Part shown: positions 19,576-33,618 of the stretch, one piece after another | Layout of the letters: the number at the start of each line of letters is the position of its first letter | Position numbering within the stretch: the first letter of the stretch is position 1 | Assembly (NCBI RefSeq): GCF_037890675.1 | Contig: NZ_CP149574.1 | Location: 4,626,874 to 4,690,873, forward strand | Origin: Methylovirgula sp. 4M-Z18 | GTDB lineage: Bacteria; Pseudomonadota; Alphaproteobacteria; Rhizobiales; Beijerinckiaceae | DNA: 64,000 nt | Direction: 5' to 3' | Position numbers and translations under genes: made by a program | The notes under the pieces: generated by a model | Seen by the model: only the letters and a program-made list of their open reading frames with translations | The model's database searches: none | Told to the model about the DNA's origin: nothing

Positions 19576-20475
19576 CTATTCGAGCGGTGCGACCGGCACG
19601 TCGTTCAAGGGCCCGGGCGCTTTTTTCGGCGGCTCTGGCTTGGCGGGAGGGGCTTGCTCGGCGGTTGGCGTCGGTGCAGGTGCTGCGGCCGGCGGATTTG
19701 CCGCCGCAATCGGCGCGGGTTCCGGAGCCGGCTTCGGCGCCTCGGCGGTTGGAGCAACGGGTGCCGGGGCCAAAGGCGTCACCGACGCGGGGGCAGCGGC
19801 GGGCGGAACAGCGGCCACCGGCGGCACGGCCGGCTTTGTCTTGGCCTCGTTGGCGACTGGTTCCTTCGGAGCGACGGGTTTCGGTGTCGCGATCGGTTTG
19901 GCCGGCGGTTTCAACGGCGCAATCGGCGACAGGACCGATTTCGCCACTTCCTCTTTCTCCGAAACGCGCGGCTTTACCGGCTCGCGCGCCGGCAAGGACG
20001 CGGACGGCGGCACGGCTTTGGTGACGCGCGGCGTCGGGGTTACGGGAAGCTCAGGCGCTTGCTCGTCGAACTCGGGGTTGCGGCTGGCATCCGTCGCATT
20101 GGGAATGTCGCTCGGCGGCACCGGCCGGGCAATGCCATGGGTTTGCAGAATATCGCCCTGGTAGGCATCGACGATCACGCGCTGCTGTACACCTTCCGGA
20201 TTGATCACGTTGACGACGAAGACATCGCCGTTGCGGAATATCGGGCCGGCCGGCCGGTAGCCTTGGTCTTCCAAAAGCTGCAGCACTTGCCGCGGCCGCA
20301 GGCTCGAACTCCGTTGGTCGTCATAACGGTCATCGTTATAGCCGCGATAGACGGGCGGTCCGTAGCCGTCGTCGTACCGATAGAATTGCGCTCTCGCGGA
20401 CCCCGCGCTCAAAGTGGCGAGGCCGCCGGCCAGCGCCAATATACTCAAAGAGACCCTTGCCAAGGACTGGGCCAT
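19576..20475 (-). CDS. Pro/Ala-rich exported protein, hypothetical
   Basis: A 299-residue protein with a Sec signal peptide (MAQSLARVSLSILALAGGLA, cleavage after SARA). A Tyr/Asp-rich stretch (FYRYDDGYGPP) follows, then a compact segment of about 75 residues (RPRQVLQLLEDQGYRPAG ... VDAYQGDILQ) that looks like a small PepSY-like fold. The remaining half is a low-complexity Pro/Ala/Lys linker, as in envelope proteins that cross the periplasm. The ATG at 20475 follows the ribosome site GGAGGTGGGC; an earlier in-frame ATG lacks one. Function is unknown. Confidence 0.75.
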   Translation of the reverse strand: MAQSLARVSLSILALAGGLATLSAGSARAQFYRYDDGYGPPVYRGYNDDRYDDQRSSSLRPRQVLQLLEDQGYRPAGPIFRNGDVFVVNVINPEGVQQRVIVDAYQGDILQTHGIARPVPPSDIPNATDASRNPEFDEQAPELPVTPTPRVTKAVPPSASLPAREPVKPRVSEKEEVAKSVLSPIAPLKPPAKPIATPKPVAPKEPVANEAKTKPAVPPVAAVPPAAAPASVTPLAPAPVAPTAEAPKPAPEPAPIAAANPPAAAPAPTPTAEQAPPAKPEPPKKAPGPLNDVPVAPLE

Positions 20476-20580
20476 GCCCACCTCCGAACTCACAAAATGC
20501 CCCATCGGGCGGGATCGTCTCAGATCCCGCATTTACCTTTCATGAACAAATGTGGCACTGTTGAGCCGAAGGCGCGGCGT

Positions 20581-21642
20581 TTATTTTGAAGACGGGAGAT
20601 TTTCCCGCACGACCGCGAGAAACCGGTCGATCTCGGCGAGTGACGTCGCAAAAGAGGTGACGAGGCGCACGGCCGCCTGCCCTTGCGGCGGCGGCGTCAG
20701 GCAGCGTGCCGTCCAGGGATGGTATATCGCCCCCGCCGCTTGCAGCGCGGCATGCACGGGTGCCGGCAGCTGCGCAAACACTTCATTGGCTTGCCGCGGC
20801 CAGACCAGGCCGATGCCCGCCGCCTCCAGCCCCTCCGCCAAACGTTTGGCCGCGGCATTGGCCTTGGTGGCCAGATGCAGCCAATGGTCGTCGGCCAGAT
20901 AGGCCGCCATCTGCGCCCCGAGATAACGCCCCTTGGACAGGGTGTGGCCTGCGCGTTTGCGGCGAAAAAGGAAAGCATCGGCCAAAGCCGGATCGAAAAA
21001 GATGACGGCCTCGCAGGCGAGCGCGCCATTTTTTGTGGCGCCGAAGCACAGAACGTCGACACCGGCCTTCCAGGTAATATCGGCGGGGCTGCACCCAAGC
21101 GTCATCAGGGCATTGGCGAAGCGCGCGCCATCCATATGGACTCGTAGTCCATGCGCTCTCGCAACCGCCGTCAGCGCTTGAACCTCGGCCACGTTGTAGA
21201 TCGTGCCGCATTCAGTCGCCTGCGATAGGGACAGGGCGGCCGGCTGGGTGACATGGGCGAACCCGCGCGGGTGGTGGGCGATCGCCGCCTCGAGGGCCTC
21301 CGGCGTGATCTTGCCGTCAGCGCCGCCGATGGCCGCGAGCTTCGCGCCGCCGGTGAACAATTCGGGCGCGCCGCACTCGTCGGTGAAAATATGCCCATCT
21401 TCGTGGCAGAACACCGTGCCCCAGGGCGGGGTCAGCGCCGACAATGCCAGCGCATTGGCCGCCGTGCCAGTCGACACCAAAAAGACCTTCACATCCCGCG
21501 CAAAGATATCCTTCAGCAGGTCTTCCGCTCTCTTTGTATAGGAATCCGCCCCGTAAGCGGCCGCCGTACCGGAATTTGCCTCGATCAGGGCGTCCAAAAT
21601 CTTGCGGCTCGCCCCTGCCGCATTGTCACTCGCAAAGTCCAT
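20581..21642 (-). CDS. Low-specificity L-threonine aldolase-like PLP enzyme
   Basis: A 353-residue fold-type I PLP enzyme of the beta-eliminating lyase family. It starts MDFASDNAAGAS, has the HEDGHIFTDECGAPE substrate segment, HMDGARFANAL (PLP aspartate) and the PLP lysine K204 in LCFGATKNGA. This set matches L-threonine/L-allo-threonine aldolase, which splits threonine to glycine and acetaldehyde. The ATG at 21642 is chosen from the conserved N-terminus; 85 further upstream codons are unsupported. Glycine produced here could feed hemA, but there is no operon link. Confidence 0.87.
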   Translation of the reverse strand: MDFASDNAAGASRKILDALIEANSGTAAAYGADSYTKRAEDLLKDIFARDVKVFLVSTGTAANALALSALTPPWGTVFCHEDGHIFTDECGAPELFTGGAKLAAIGGADGKITPEALEAAIAHHPRGFAHVTQPAALSLSQATECGTIYNVAEVQALTAVARAHGLRVHMDGARFANALMTLGCSPADITWKAGVDVLCFGATKNGALACEAVIFFDPALADAFLFRRKRAGHTLSKGRYLGAQMAAYLADDHWLHLATKANAAAKRLAEGLEAAGIGLVWPRQANEVFAQLPAPVHAALQAAGAIYHPWTARCLTPPPQGQAAVRLVTSFATSLAEIDRFLAVVRENLPSSK

Positions 21643-21954
21643 GCCCTGTCGGCCTCTAAAAATCAGATTCGTTGCTGCCGTGACTGTCGCTTGTTCGAAC
21701 GCGAACGGCAAGTGCGGCGCTGCGGCAGGCCGCTTGGCGCAATACTTGCTACACATTTGCTTCAAGGGCTTTTCATATGTTGCGCAGCGGGCGAAAGAAA
21801 CATAACAAACTACCCAGATTGGATTAGATGGCGCTTGTGTGCGGTATCTAAATCTGTCATGGTGGCGCGCTCTTAATAGGACAGCGTTGCTGACCATTTA
21901 GAAAAACAAAACGAGGCGGTCGGCCTTACGATCCGACCGGTCTGGAGAGAGACA

Positions 21955-26745
<4,791 letters not shown>

Positions 26746-26746
26746 G

Positions 26747-28165
26747 ATGGGCAAGGTAACAGGCTTCCTCGAAATCGACCGCCGCGACCGGCGTTATGCG
26801 CCGGCGAGCGATCGTATCCGCCACTACAAGGAATTTCTGATTCCGTTGTCGGAAGAAGCGACGCGCGACCAGGCCGCGCGCTGCATGAATTGCGGCATTC
26901 CCTATTGCCACAACGGCTGCCCGGTGAACAATCAGATCCCGGACTGGAACGACCTCGTCTACAAGGGCGATTGGGAAACGGCCTGCGACAACCTGCACTC
27001 CACCAACAATTTCCCCGAATTCACCGGCCGCGTGTGCCCCGCGCCATGCGAAGCTTCGTGCACGCTCAACCTGCAGGACACGCCCGTGACGATCAAGACG
27101 ATCGAATGTTCGATCGTCGATCGCGGCTGGGACGAAGGCTGGATCGTGCCGCTGCCGCCGAAGCAGAAGAGCGGCAAGAAAGTGGCCGTCATCGGCTCCG
27201 GCCCAGCCGGCCTTGCGGCGGCGCAGCAACTCGCGCGGGCCGGTCATGAGGTGCATCTATACGAGAAGAACGCGAAAGCCGGCGGCCTGCTGCGCTATGG
27301 CATTCCGGACTTCAAAATGGAAAAGCGCCTGATCGATCGGCGCGTTAAACAGATGGAGGCCGAAGGTGTCGTCTTCCATTACAATGCCAATGTCGGCGTG
27401 CATGTGAGCGTCGAGGACATCACAGCCCAGCATGACGCGGTGGTTCTGGCCGGCGGCGCGGAAAAGCCGCGCGATCTGCCGATTCCAGGCCGCGACTTGA
27501 GCGGTGTGCATTTCGCCATGGATTTTCTGCCGCAGCAAAACCGCCGCGTCAGCAACGAGCAGATCACGGCCAACGAACCGATCCTGGCCGGCGGCAAGCA
27601 CGTGGTGGTGATCGGCGGTGGCGACACGGGCTCCGACTGCATCGGCACTTCGCGCCGCCAAGGCGCGCTCTCCGTGACGCAGCTCGAAATCATGCCGAAG
27701 CCGCCGGAAAAAGAAAACAAGCAGATGACCTGGCCGGATTGGCCGCTGAAATTGCGCACGTCGTCGAGCCACGAGGAAGGCGCCGAGCGCGACTTTGCCG
27801 TGACCACTGCCAAGTTCGTCGGCGAGAACGGCGCGGTGAAGGCGCTGCATTGCCAGCGCGTCGATGCGAAGATGCAGCCGATTCCCGGCACCGAATTCGA
27901 GCTGCCGGCGGAGTTGGTGTTGCTCGCCATGGGCTTCGTCTCGCCGGTGCAAGAAGGGCTGCTGCAGAATCTCGGCGTGCAATTCGATCCGCGCGGCAAT
28001 GTGGCAGCGGATGTGAAATCCTATGCGTCGAGCGTCGACAAGGTCTTCGCCTGCGGCGACATGCGGCGCGGCCAATCGCTCGTCGTCTGGGCGATCCGCG
28101 AAGGCCGTCAGGCGGCCCATTCGGTCGACAAATTCCTGATGGGCACGACGACGCTGCCGCGCTGA
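26747..28165 (+). CDS. gltD: Glutamate synthase small subunit
   Basis: A 472-residue FAD/NADPH electron-input subunit that passes electrons from NADPH through 4Fe-4S clusters to GltB. N-terminal Cys clusters are [14 protein letters not shown] and CPAPCEASC. The FAD-binding turn is [14 protein letters not shown] and the NADPH turn GGGDTGSDC; the C-terminal [15 protein letters not shown] closes the FAD site. The ATG at 26747, just past the gltB TAA, with a G-rich ribosome site inside the gltB end, shows a coupled gltBD operon. Confidence 0.97.
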   Translation: MGKVTGFLEIDRRDRRYAPASDRIRHYKEFLIPLSEEATRDQAARCMNCGIPYCHNGCPVNNQIPDWNDLVYKGDWETACDNLHSTNNFPEFTGRVCPAPCEASCTLNLQDTPVTIKTIECSIVDRGWDEGWIVPLPPKQKSGKKVAVIGSGPAGLAAAQQLARAGHEVHLYEKNAKAGGLLRYGIPDFKMEKRLIDRRVKQMEAEGVVFHYNANVGVHVSVEDITAQHDAVVLAGGAEKPRDLPIPGRDLSGVHFAMDFLPQQNRRVSNEQITANEPILAGGKHVVVIGGGDTGSDCIGTSRRQGALSVTQLEIMPKPPEKENKQMTWPDWPLKLRTSSSHEEGAERDFAVTTAKFVGENGAVKALHCQRVDAKMQPIPGTEFELPAELVLLAMGFVSPVQEGLLQNLGVQFDPRGNVAADVKSYASSVDKVFACGDMRRGQSLVVWAIREGRQAAHSVDKFLMGTTTLPR

Positions 28166-28175
28166 GGTTTGCGCA

Positions 28176-28204
28176 TGAACCGCGGCGCTGCAAGCCGCGG
28201 TTCA
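28176..28204 (+). terminator. Hairpin after gltD
   Basis: 11-bp arms tgaaccgcggc (28176-28186) and gccgcggttca (28194-28204) enclose a 7-base loop and are followed by ttcatg. The stem is strong but the U-tract is poor; it may end or stabilise the gltBD message. Confidence 0.55.
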
Positions 28205-28290
28205 TTCATGCCGTGATGGATCTGCTCGTCGTCACTTGCAGTGCGTCGATCTTTCGTTATGCATGGGCGTTCCTCTTGCGCGAATCGCCC

Positions 28291-28635
28291 ATGACTCTCC
28301 ATCTCGAAAAAACGCCTACGCCGCCCTATTACGCGGTGATCTTCACCAGTCTGCGCAATGCGGATGATGGCGAGGATTATGCTGTCCTGGCCGAGCGCAT
28401 GGTCGAACTTGCAAAGCAGCAGCCGGGTTATCTCGGGCACGAATCGGTACGCGATTCGTTGGGCGTCGGCATCACCGTCTCCTACTGGCAGAGCGAAGAA
28501 GCGATTCGCGCCTGGAAGGCCAATCTCGAACATCTTGAAGCGCAACGGCGCGGCCGCCGCGATTTTTACGCGGGGTTTGAAGTGCGGATCGCGAAAGTGG
28601 AGCGCGCTTATAGTTTCGCGGCGGCATCAGCATGA
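28291..28635 (+). CDS. Antibiotic biosynthesis monooxygenase (ABM) domain protein
   Basis: A 114-residue single ABM (dimeric alpha+beta barrel) protein. Visible features are YYAVIFTSLRNADDGEDY, the central helix AERMVELAKQQPGYLGHES, and the strand ITVSYWQSEEAIRAWK, then a helix ending with FEVRIAKVERAYSF. Family members include haem-degrading and quinol monooxygenases, but many small ones have unknown substrates. The ATG at 28291 gives the usual length; an earlier in-frame ATG would add about 25 residues. It follows gltD on the same strand after a hairpin. Confidence 0.8.
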   Translation: MTLHLEKTPTPPYYAVIFTSLRNADDGEDYAVLAERMVELAKQQPGYLGHESVRDSLGVGITVSYWQSEEAIRAWKANLEHLEAQRRGRRDFYAGFEVRIAKVERAYSFAAASA

Positions 28636-28814
28636 AGCCCAGATTGTTGGGCACAGCGAGCGCATTTGATCAGCAAAAAAGCTTGGCGTGAAAGGCCCAA
28701 TTTCATTGACGTCGCGATGGAGCGCGTCGGCCAATCGCGGCCGCGCTGCGACCGCATCGTGTGATTTAAACCAGTTGTTAACGCTTACGGCGGAAAATCG
28801 AATCTTGAAGCCCC

Positions 28815-30521
28815 ATGGCGTTGATTGACACATTCGAGGTTAGGCGCTTGTACTCGCCCGCTGCACCAGTTGTTCCTTCGGCTCCCTGCGACCCGCAAGC
28901 CCTGCTGCACAACATGCGCCAGAGTCTTTATCGTTGGGATCTGACTAGCGATGCGATGTTTTGGGGCGCGACAGCCGCGGAACTCCTCGGCGCATCCATA
29001 CCGGCTACGGCTCGCGCATTCGACGATCTGCTCGCGCCGCAATCGGCACGACGTCGGCGCGACGTGATCCGCCATTCGGACTGCGTCGACGAAGGAGCCG
29101 GCGTTGCCTATCAGATTCAATGCGAGCTCAAGGACGGCCGCCATATCGAGGAGGTCGGGCGTTGGTTCGCCGGCCCGGACGGTCGCCCGTTGTATGCGCA
29201 AGGCTTGATGCGCATTGCCTCCGCCGATTACGCCACACCGAAATTGCGCTTGATGCGGCCACGCTTCCATAAGCACACCTGTGTGCTCGAGCGCGAGACG
29301 TTGCTGACCCAATTACATGATATCGTTGCGCCGCAGAACGGGCTCAAACGCCGCTGCGCGCTGTTGCTGATCGAGATCGAGAATCTTGCGGTGCTCGATC
29401 GCAATTACGACGAGACGATCATCGACGAGGTGCTTGGCGCGGTTGCTGCTCAAATACGCGGCCAAATGCGGATGGGCGACATTCTGGGGCTCTACGCCAA
29501 GGGGACGTTCGCCCTCGCCCTGCGCGGCGGCGATTACGATCAGATGCTGGTTCGCGCCCATCAATTGCTGCGCCTCGCACGCGAGACGATGTTCGAAACA
29601 TCCTTCGGCGACGTGCCGGTGAATTTTCGCATCGGCGGCAGCATGACGAAGGATTGCATCGACACGCTGCAGCACGAGGCGGAAGCGGCGCTCGCCATCG
29701 CACGGGCGAGCCGCACCAAGAGGTTCATCCCCTACGGCGATATGCTGACGCGCCATTACAACGAGATCGTCGAGCAAACGAAAGCGGCGGCCATCGCCCA
29801 CGCGCTGCAGAACCATCATCTGCATTTGTTTCTGCAGCCGATTGCCGAGAGCGGCGCGGGCACGGCAAACTTTCGACTTGCCTCGATCGGCCGAACCGGA
29901 ATGCATGGACGCCTTCCCATGCCGCCGTTGCCGCAGATCGATCGCGACACGTGGCTGCGCGCGTTGGATCAGCGTCTGCTCGATCTCGCGGTCGACCATC
30001 TCGGCCGTCATCCGGCGATGCATCTATGTGTGCCGCTCAACGGCGCGACCTTGCGGCATCGCGGCTTCGTGGCCAATCTCGTCGAACTCGTGGCACGTTA
30101 TCCGGATGTCGCCGCGCGGCTGATGATCGCCATCGATGAATTTGCGCTCGCCAGCAACACGGCGGGATTGCGTCGGGTGATCACCGGGCTCAAGCATCTT
30201 GGGCTGAAATGCGCCCTCATGCATTTCGGCGCCGCCTTCGCCGCGCCCGAACGGCTGATGCAGCTTGCGCCGGACCTCATCGTGATCGACGCCGCCTTTG
30301 CGCAGACCATCGGTCGTGACGCCGATGCGCGTTTTGTCCTGCGCAGCTTGATCCAGGAGATCGCGGCCCTCGGCTTCGTGCCGGCCGTCGCCGGCATTGA
30401 TAATGACGATGCCGCACAATTGGTCCGGGCTTGGGGCGCAGCCTATCAGATCGGGACATGGATGGGCGTCAGCGAGCTCGCCGAACCGCCCGAATACATT
30501 CCCGCTGCTGCCGTGGCTTAA
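28815..30521 (+). CDS. PAS-GGDEF-EAL protein with both catalytic motifs lost
   Basis: A 568-residue protein. Residues 30-135 look PAS-like (SLYRWDLTSDAMFWG ... DGRHIEEVGRWFAGPDGRP). Residues 160-305 follow a GGDEF fold, but the signature loop reads YAKGTF (227-232) instead of GGDEF. Residues 325-560 follow an EAL fold (LHLFLQPIAES), yet the EAL metal motif reads ASIGRTG (356-362), the DDFG motif is MHFGAAF, and the Asp-rich Mg-binding DxxKxD is DLIVIDAAF. It therefore should neither make nor cleave c-di-GMP, and may instead sense ligand or act by protein contact. It lies upstream of the PHB locus on the opposite strand from phaR; no operon link is seen. Confidence 0.8.
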   Translation: MALIDTFEVRRLYSPAAPVVPSAPCDPQALLHNMRQSLYRWDLTSDAMFWGATAAELLGASIPATARAFDDLLAPQSARRRRDVIRHSDCVDEGAGVAYQIQCELKDGRHIEEVGRWFAGPDGRPLYAQGLMRIASADYATPKLRLMRPRFHKHTCVLERETLLTQLHDIVAPQNGLKRRCALLLIEIENLAVLDRNYDETIIDEVLGAVAAQIRGQMRMGDILGLYAKGTFALALRGGDYDQMLVRAHQLLRLARETMFETSFGDVPVNFRIGGSMTKDCIDTLQHEAEAALAIARASRTKRFIPYGDMLTRHYNEIVEQTKAAAIAHALQNHHLHLFLQPIAESGAGTANFRLASIGRTGMHGRLPMPPLPQIDRDTWLRALDQRLLDLAVDHLGRHPAMHLCVPLNGATLRHRGFVANLVELVARYPDVAARLMIAIDEFALASNTAGLRRVITGLKHLGLKCALMHFGAAFAAPERLMQLAPDLIVIDAAFAQTIGRDADARFVLRSLIQEIAALGFVPAVAGIDNDDAAQLVRAWGAAYQIGTWMGVSELAEPPEYIPAAAVA

Positions 30522-30599
30522 CGGCCTGGCGACAATCTGAACCGTCGAAGATAAAGCGTTCGTTGTCGAGACTGTAAGGACGAGCGGCCCTCGGTCTCC

Positions 30600-31205
30600 T
30601 CAGCGCTTGCCGCCGGACCCGGACAGGGAATCCAGCCGCTTCTGCATCGCGCTCATCTGCTTCTTCAGCTCGTCGAGTTCGTCGCCCGGCTTGGCCGCGT
30701 CGGGTCCGTTCGCCGCCGGCGTGGTCGTCGGTGTGCTTGCGCCCTTGGCCGCCGGGTTGAACGGATTGAACATGGCGAGCGCCTGGTTGAACATCGCCAT
30801 ATTCTTGCGGGCCTGTTCCTCGATCGGGCCGAACATCGGCGTCCCGAAGGTCGAGGTCACCTGATCGCGGAACTTCTGCTGTTCGCTCACCAGGCGCTCG
30901 ATCGAAAATTGCAGATAGCTCGGCACCAGAGCCTGCATCTGGTCGCCATAGAAGCGGATCAATTGCCGCAGGAAGGTGATCGGCAGCAGGCTTTGCCCGT
31001 CCTTGCTCTCCTGCTCGAAAATGATCTGGGTGAGAACCGAGCGCGTGATGTCTTCGTTGGTCTTGGCGTCATAAACGAGGAAATCCTCGCCCGCTTTCAC
31101 CATCAGCGACAGATCCTCAAGGGTCACATAGGTGCTGGTGCCCGTGTTGTAGAGACGCCGGTTGGCGTATTTCTTGATGACGATTGGTGACTTCTCACTG
31201 CTCAT
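30600..31205 (-). CDS. phaR: Polyhydroxyalkanoate synthesis repressor PhaR
   Basis: A 201-residue regulator. The N-terminal PHB/PHA-accumulation DNA-binding domain reads IVIKKYANRRLYNTGTSTYV then LEDLSLMVKAGEDFLVYDAK, followed by the PHB-binding region FEQESKDGQSLLPITFLRQL and FYGDQM. The Pro/Asn-rich tail ends in a short coiled coil (ELDELKKQMSAMQKRLDSL). In the family, PhaR represses phasin and its own gene until PHB granules titrate it. It is divergent from phaA-phaB across a 323-bp regulatory gap. The ATG at 31205 (MSSEKSP) is preferred to one ten codons earlier. Confidence 0.93.
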   Translation of the reverse strand: MSSEKSPIVIKKYANRRLYNTGTSTYVTLEDLSLMVKAGEDFLVYDAKTNEDITRSVLTQIIFEQESKDGQSLLPITFLRQLIRFYGDQMQALVPSYLQFSIERLVSEQQKFRDQVTSTFGTPMFGPIEEQARKNMAMFNQALAMFNPFNPAAKGASTPTTTPAANGPDAAKPGDELDELKKQMSAMQKRLDSLSGSGGKR

Positions 31206-31528
31206 GATGTTCAACACCCACCCTAGAATGCTCAAACGATAGGCTTTTTGTGCGTCGCCGCAAAGGTTTTTTTAACTTATTCCGCTATTTTTCGCTGTTA
31301 AATCTACCCTTTAAGAGGTGTTTCCCGCAGCCCTGCCCCGACGCCGCGGAGATTTTCCCCGTCCTCATCCCGTCCCGCCGCGCCATATCGTGAAATCGTC
31401 CTAAATGCCGCAGCGATTTTTCGGTTTGTCGTCTTGACCCTCCGCACACACATCGTGAAAGTGCGATACCAACGACGTGACGCGCACCGTTTGCGGTCGC
31501 AAAAAGGGAATCTGCCAAGGAGGCTTAC
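31206..31528. promoter_or_regulatory. phaR/phaA divergent control region
   Basis: 323 bp with no gene. A perfect dyad TTTGCG-GT-CGCAAA lies at 31490-31503, 25 bp before the phaA start, and a related TGCG-N4-CGCA dyad (31251-31262) sits 46 bp upstream of the phaR start. An AT-rich run (31267-31310) between them suits promoter use. Both dyads are candidate regulator sites, perhaps for PhaR itself; that assignment is inference. Confidence 0.5.
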
Positions 31529-32704
31529 ATGTCGACTGATATTGTAGTGGTAAGCGCTGGCCGCACGGCGGTCGGATCTTTCAACGGCGCTTTCGCCAAT
31601 ACCCCCGCCCAGGAACTGGGTGCGATTGTCGTGAAGGGCGTGCTGGAGCGCGCCAAGGTCGATGCGGCCGATGTTGATGAGGTCATTCTGGGCCATGTGC
31701 TCACCGCCGGCCTCGGCCAGAACACCGCCCGCCAGGCGGCGATAATGGCCGGCGTGCCGCAGGACAAGACCGCTTTTGCCATCAATCAAGTCTGCGGCAG
31801 CGGCCTGCGCGCCGTGGGCCTCGGCCTGCAGCAGATCGCCAATGGCGACGCGAATGTGATCGTTGCCGGCGGCATGGAATCCATGTCGTTGTCGCCCCAT
31901 GCCGCTCACATGCGCGCGGGCACCAAGATGGGCGACCTGAAACTGGTCGACACCATGCTGAAGGACGGCCTGATCGATGCCTTCCAGGGCTATCATATGG
32001 GCGTCACGGCGGAAAATATCGCCACCAAGTGGCAGCTCAGCCGCGACGACCAGGACAGGTTCGCTGTCGGCTCGCAGAATAAGGCCGAAGCGGCGCAGAA
32101 GGCCGGCAAGTTCAAGGACGAGATCATCGCCGTCACCGTGTCGAGCCGCAAGGGCGACATCATCGTCGATGCCGACGAATATATCCGCCATGGCGCGACC
32201 CTGGACGCGATGGCGAAACTGCGCCCCGCCTTCTCGAAGGAAGGCACCGTGACGGCCGCCAATGCCTCGGGTCTCAATGACGGCGCGGCCGCGGTCGTGC
32301 TGATGACCGCCGCGGAAGCCAGCAAGCGCGGGCTCACGCCGATCGCCCGCATCGCCTCCTGGGCGACCGCGGGCGTCGATCCGGCGATCATGGGCACCGG
32401 CCCGATCCCCGCTTCGCGCAAGGCGCTGGAAAAGGCCGGATGGAAGGTCGGCGATCTCGATCTCGTCGAGGCCAACGAAGCCTTTGCGGCGCAAGCGCTC
32501 GCAGTGAACAAGGATATGGGCTGGGATCCGGCGATCGTGAACGTCAACGGCGGCGCCATCGCCATCGGCCACCCGATCGGTGCGTCGGGCGCCCGCGTTT
32601 TCGTGACGCTGCTGCATGAGATGCTGCGCCGCGATGCCAAGAAGGGCTTGGCCACGCTGTGCATCGGCGGCGGCATGGGCGTTGCGATGACCGTCGAGCG
32701 TTAA
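31529..32704 (+). CDS. phaA: Acetyl-CoA acetyltransferase (beta-ketothiolase)
   Basis: A 391-residue biosynthetic thiolase joining two acetyl-CoA into acetoacetyl-CoA, the first step of PHB synthesis. The acyl-accepting Cys is C89 in NQVCGSGLRAVG; the catalytic His is in GGAIAIGHPIGASG and the second Cys in TLCIGGGMG near the C-terminus. Length and motifs are typical. The ATG follows ccaaggaggcttac, a strong ribosome site. It forms an operon with phaB. Confidence 0.96.
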   Translation: MSTDIVVVSAGRTAVGSFNGAFANTPAQELGAIVVKGVLERAKVDAADVDEVILGHVLTAGLGQNTARQAAIMAGVPQDKTAFAINQVCGSGLRAVGLGLQQIANGDANVIVAGGMESMSLSPHAAHMRAGTKMGDLKLVDTMLKDGLIDAFQGYHMGVTAENIATKWQLSRDDQDRFAVGSQNKAEAAQKAGKFKDEIIAVTVSSRKGDIIVDADEYIRHGATLDAMAKLRPAFSKEGTVTAANASGLNDGAAAVVLMTAAEASKRGLTPIARIASWATAGVDPAIMGTGPIPASRKALEKAGWKVGDLDLVEANEAFAAQALAVNKDMGWDPAIVNVNGGAIAIGHPIGASGARVFVTLLHEMLRRDAKKGLATLCIGGGMGVAMTVER

Positions 32705-32806
32705 GCATTCCCGCCAGTTGGACTTTAAGACGCTGGGCAGTCGGCAACTTCGGCCGACCGCCCAAGCCCAATTGTCGACCGCATATAATTCATGAGGAGG
32801 AAACAT

Positions 32807-33532
32807 ATGTCTCGAGTAGCGATTGTCACCGGTGGCACGCGCGGCATTGGCGCGGCGATTTCGAAGGCCCTGAAGGCCGAAGGCTACAAGGTCGCGGCGA
32901 CCTATGCGGGCAACGACGAGGCCGCTGCCAAGTTCAAGGCCGAAACCGGCGTCAATGTCTATAAATGGGACGTGTCGAGCTATGATGCCTGCGTCACCGG
33001 CATCGCCCAGGTCGTCGCCGATCTCGGTCCGGTGGAAGTGCTCGTGAACAATGCCGGCATCACGCGCGACGGCATGCTGCACAAGATGACCCCCGAGCAA
33101 TGGTATGCGGTGATCAACACCAATCTCAACTCGTTGTTCAACATGTGCCGCCCGGTGATCGAGGGCATGCGCGAGCGCAGCTTCGGCCGCATCGTCAATA
33201 TTTCCTCCATCAACGGCCAAAAGGGCCAGATGGGCCAGACCAATTATTCCGCCGCCAAGGCCGGCGACATCGGCTTCACCAAAGCACTGGCGCAGGAAAA
33301 CGCCGCCAAGGGCGTGACGGTCAACGTGATCTGCCCCGGCTACATCAACACCGAAATGGTGCAGGCGGTGCCGAAGGACGTGCTGGAAAAAGCGATCATC
33401 CCGCAGATCCCGGTGCGCCGTCTCGGCGAGCCGGAAGAAATCGCCCGTGCGGTGGTGTTCCTCGCCTCCGACGCGGCCGGCTTCATCACCGGCTCGACGC
33501 TGTCGGCCAACGGCGGGCAATATATGTCGTAA
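32807..33532 (+). CDS. phaB: Acetoacetyl-CoA reductase
   Basis: A 241-residue SDR that reduces acetoacetyl-CoA to (R)-3-hydroxybutyryl-CoA with NADPH, the second step of PHB synthesis. It has GGTRGIG at 9-15, NNAGITRDGMLHKM, NISSINGQKGQMGQTNYSAAKAG split over the catalytic Ser, Tyr and Lys, and the family's C-terminal GSTLSANGGQYM. The ATG at 32807 follows gaggaggaaacat. The 102-bp gap after phaA contains an imperfect 10-bp hairpin (32735-32763) that could modulate read-through or mRNA stability. No phaC is present in the window. Confidence 0.95.
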   Translation: MSRVAIVTGGTRGIGAAISKALKAEGYKVAATYAGNDEAAAKFKAETGVNVYKWDVSSYDACVTGIAQVVADLGPVEVLVNNAGITRDGMLHKMTPEQWYAVINTNLNSLFNMCRPVIEGMRERSFGRIVNISSINGQKGQMGQTNYSAAKAGDIGFTKALAQENAAKGVTVNVICPGYINTEMVQAVPKDVLEKAIIPQIPVRRLGEPEEIARAVVFLASDAAGFITGSTLSANGGQYMS

Positions 33533-33553
33533 CGCAATATTGGGATGAGTTCA

Positions 33554-33575
33554 GAAAGGGCCGCAAGGCCCTTTC
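33554..33575 (+). terminator. Hairpin after phaB
   Basis: 9-bp arms gaaagggcc and ggccctttc close a GCAA tetraloop 21 bp past the phaB stop. The stable stem is followed by ctgcat, so the U-tract is weak. Confidence 0.6.
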
Positions 33576-33618
33576 CTGCATCTAAAGCCCCTATTCGGGC
33601 CTATTTCGCGGACGCGTC

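Noticed and set aside
31304-33520. 738-codon frame opposite phaA-phaB
   Set aside because: It runs antisense through two well-supported genes and their gap; a codon-bias artefact.
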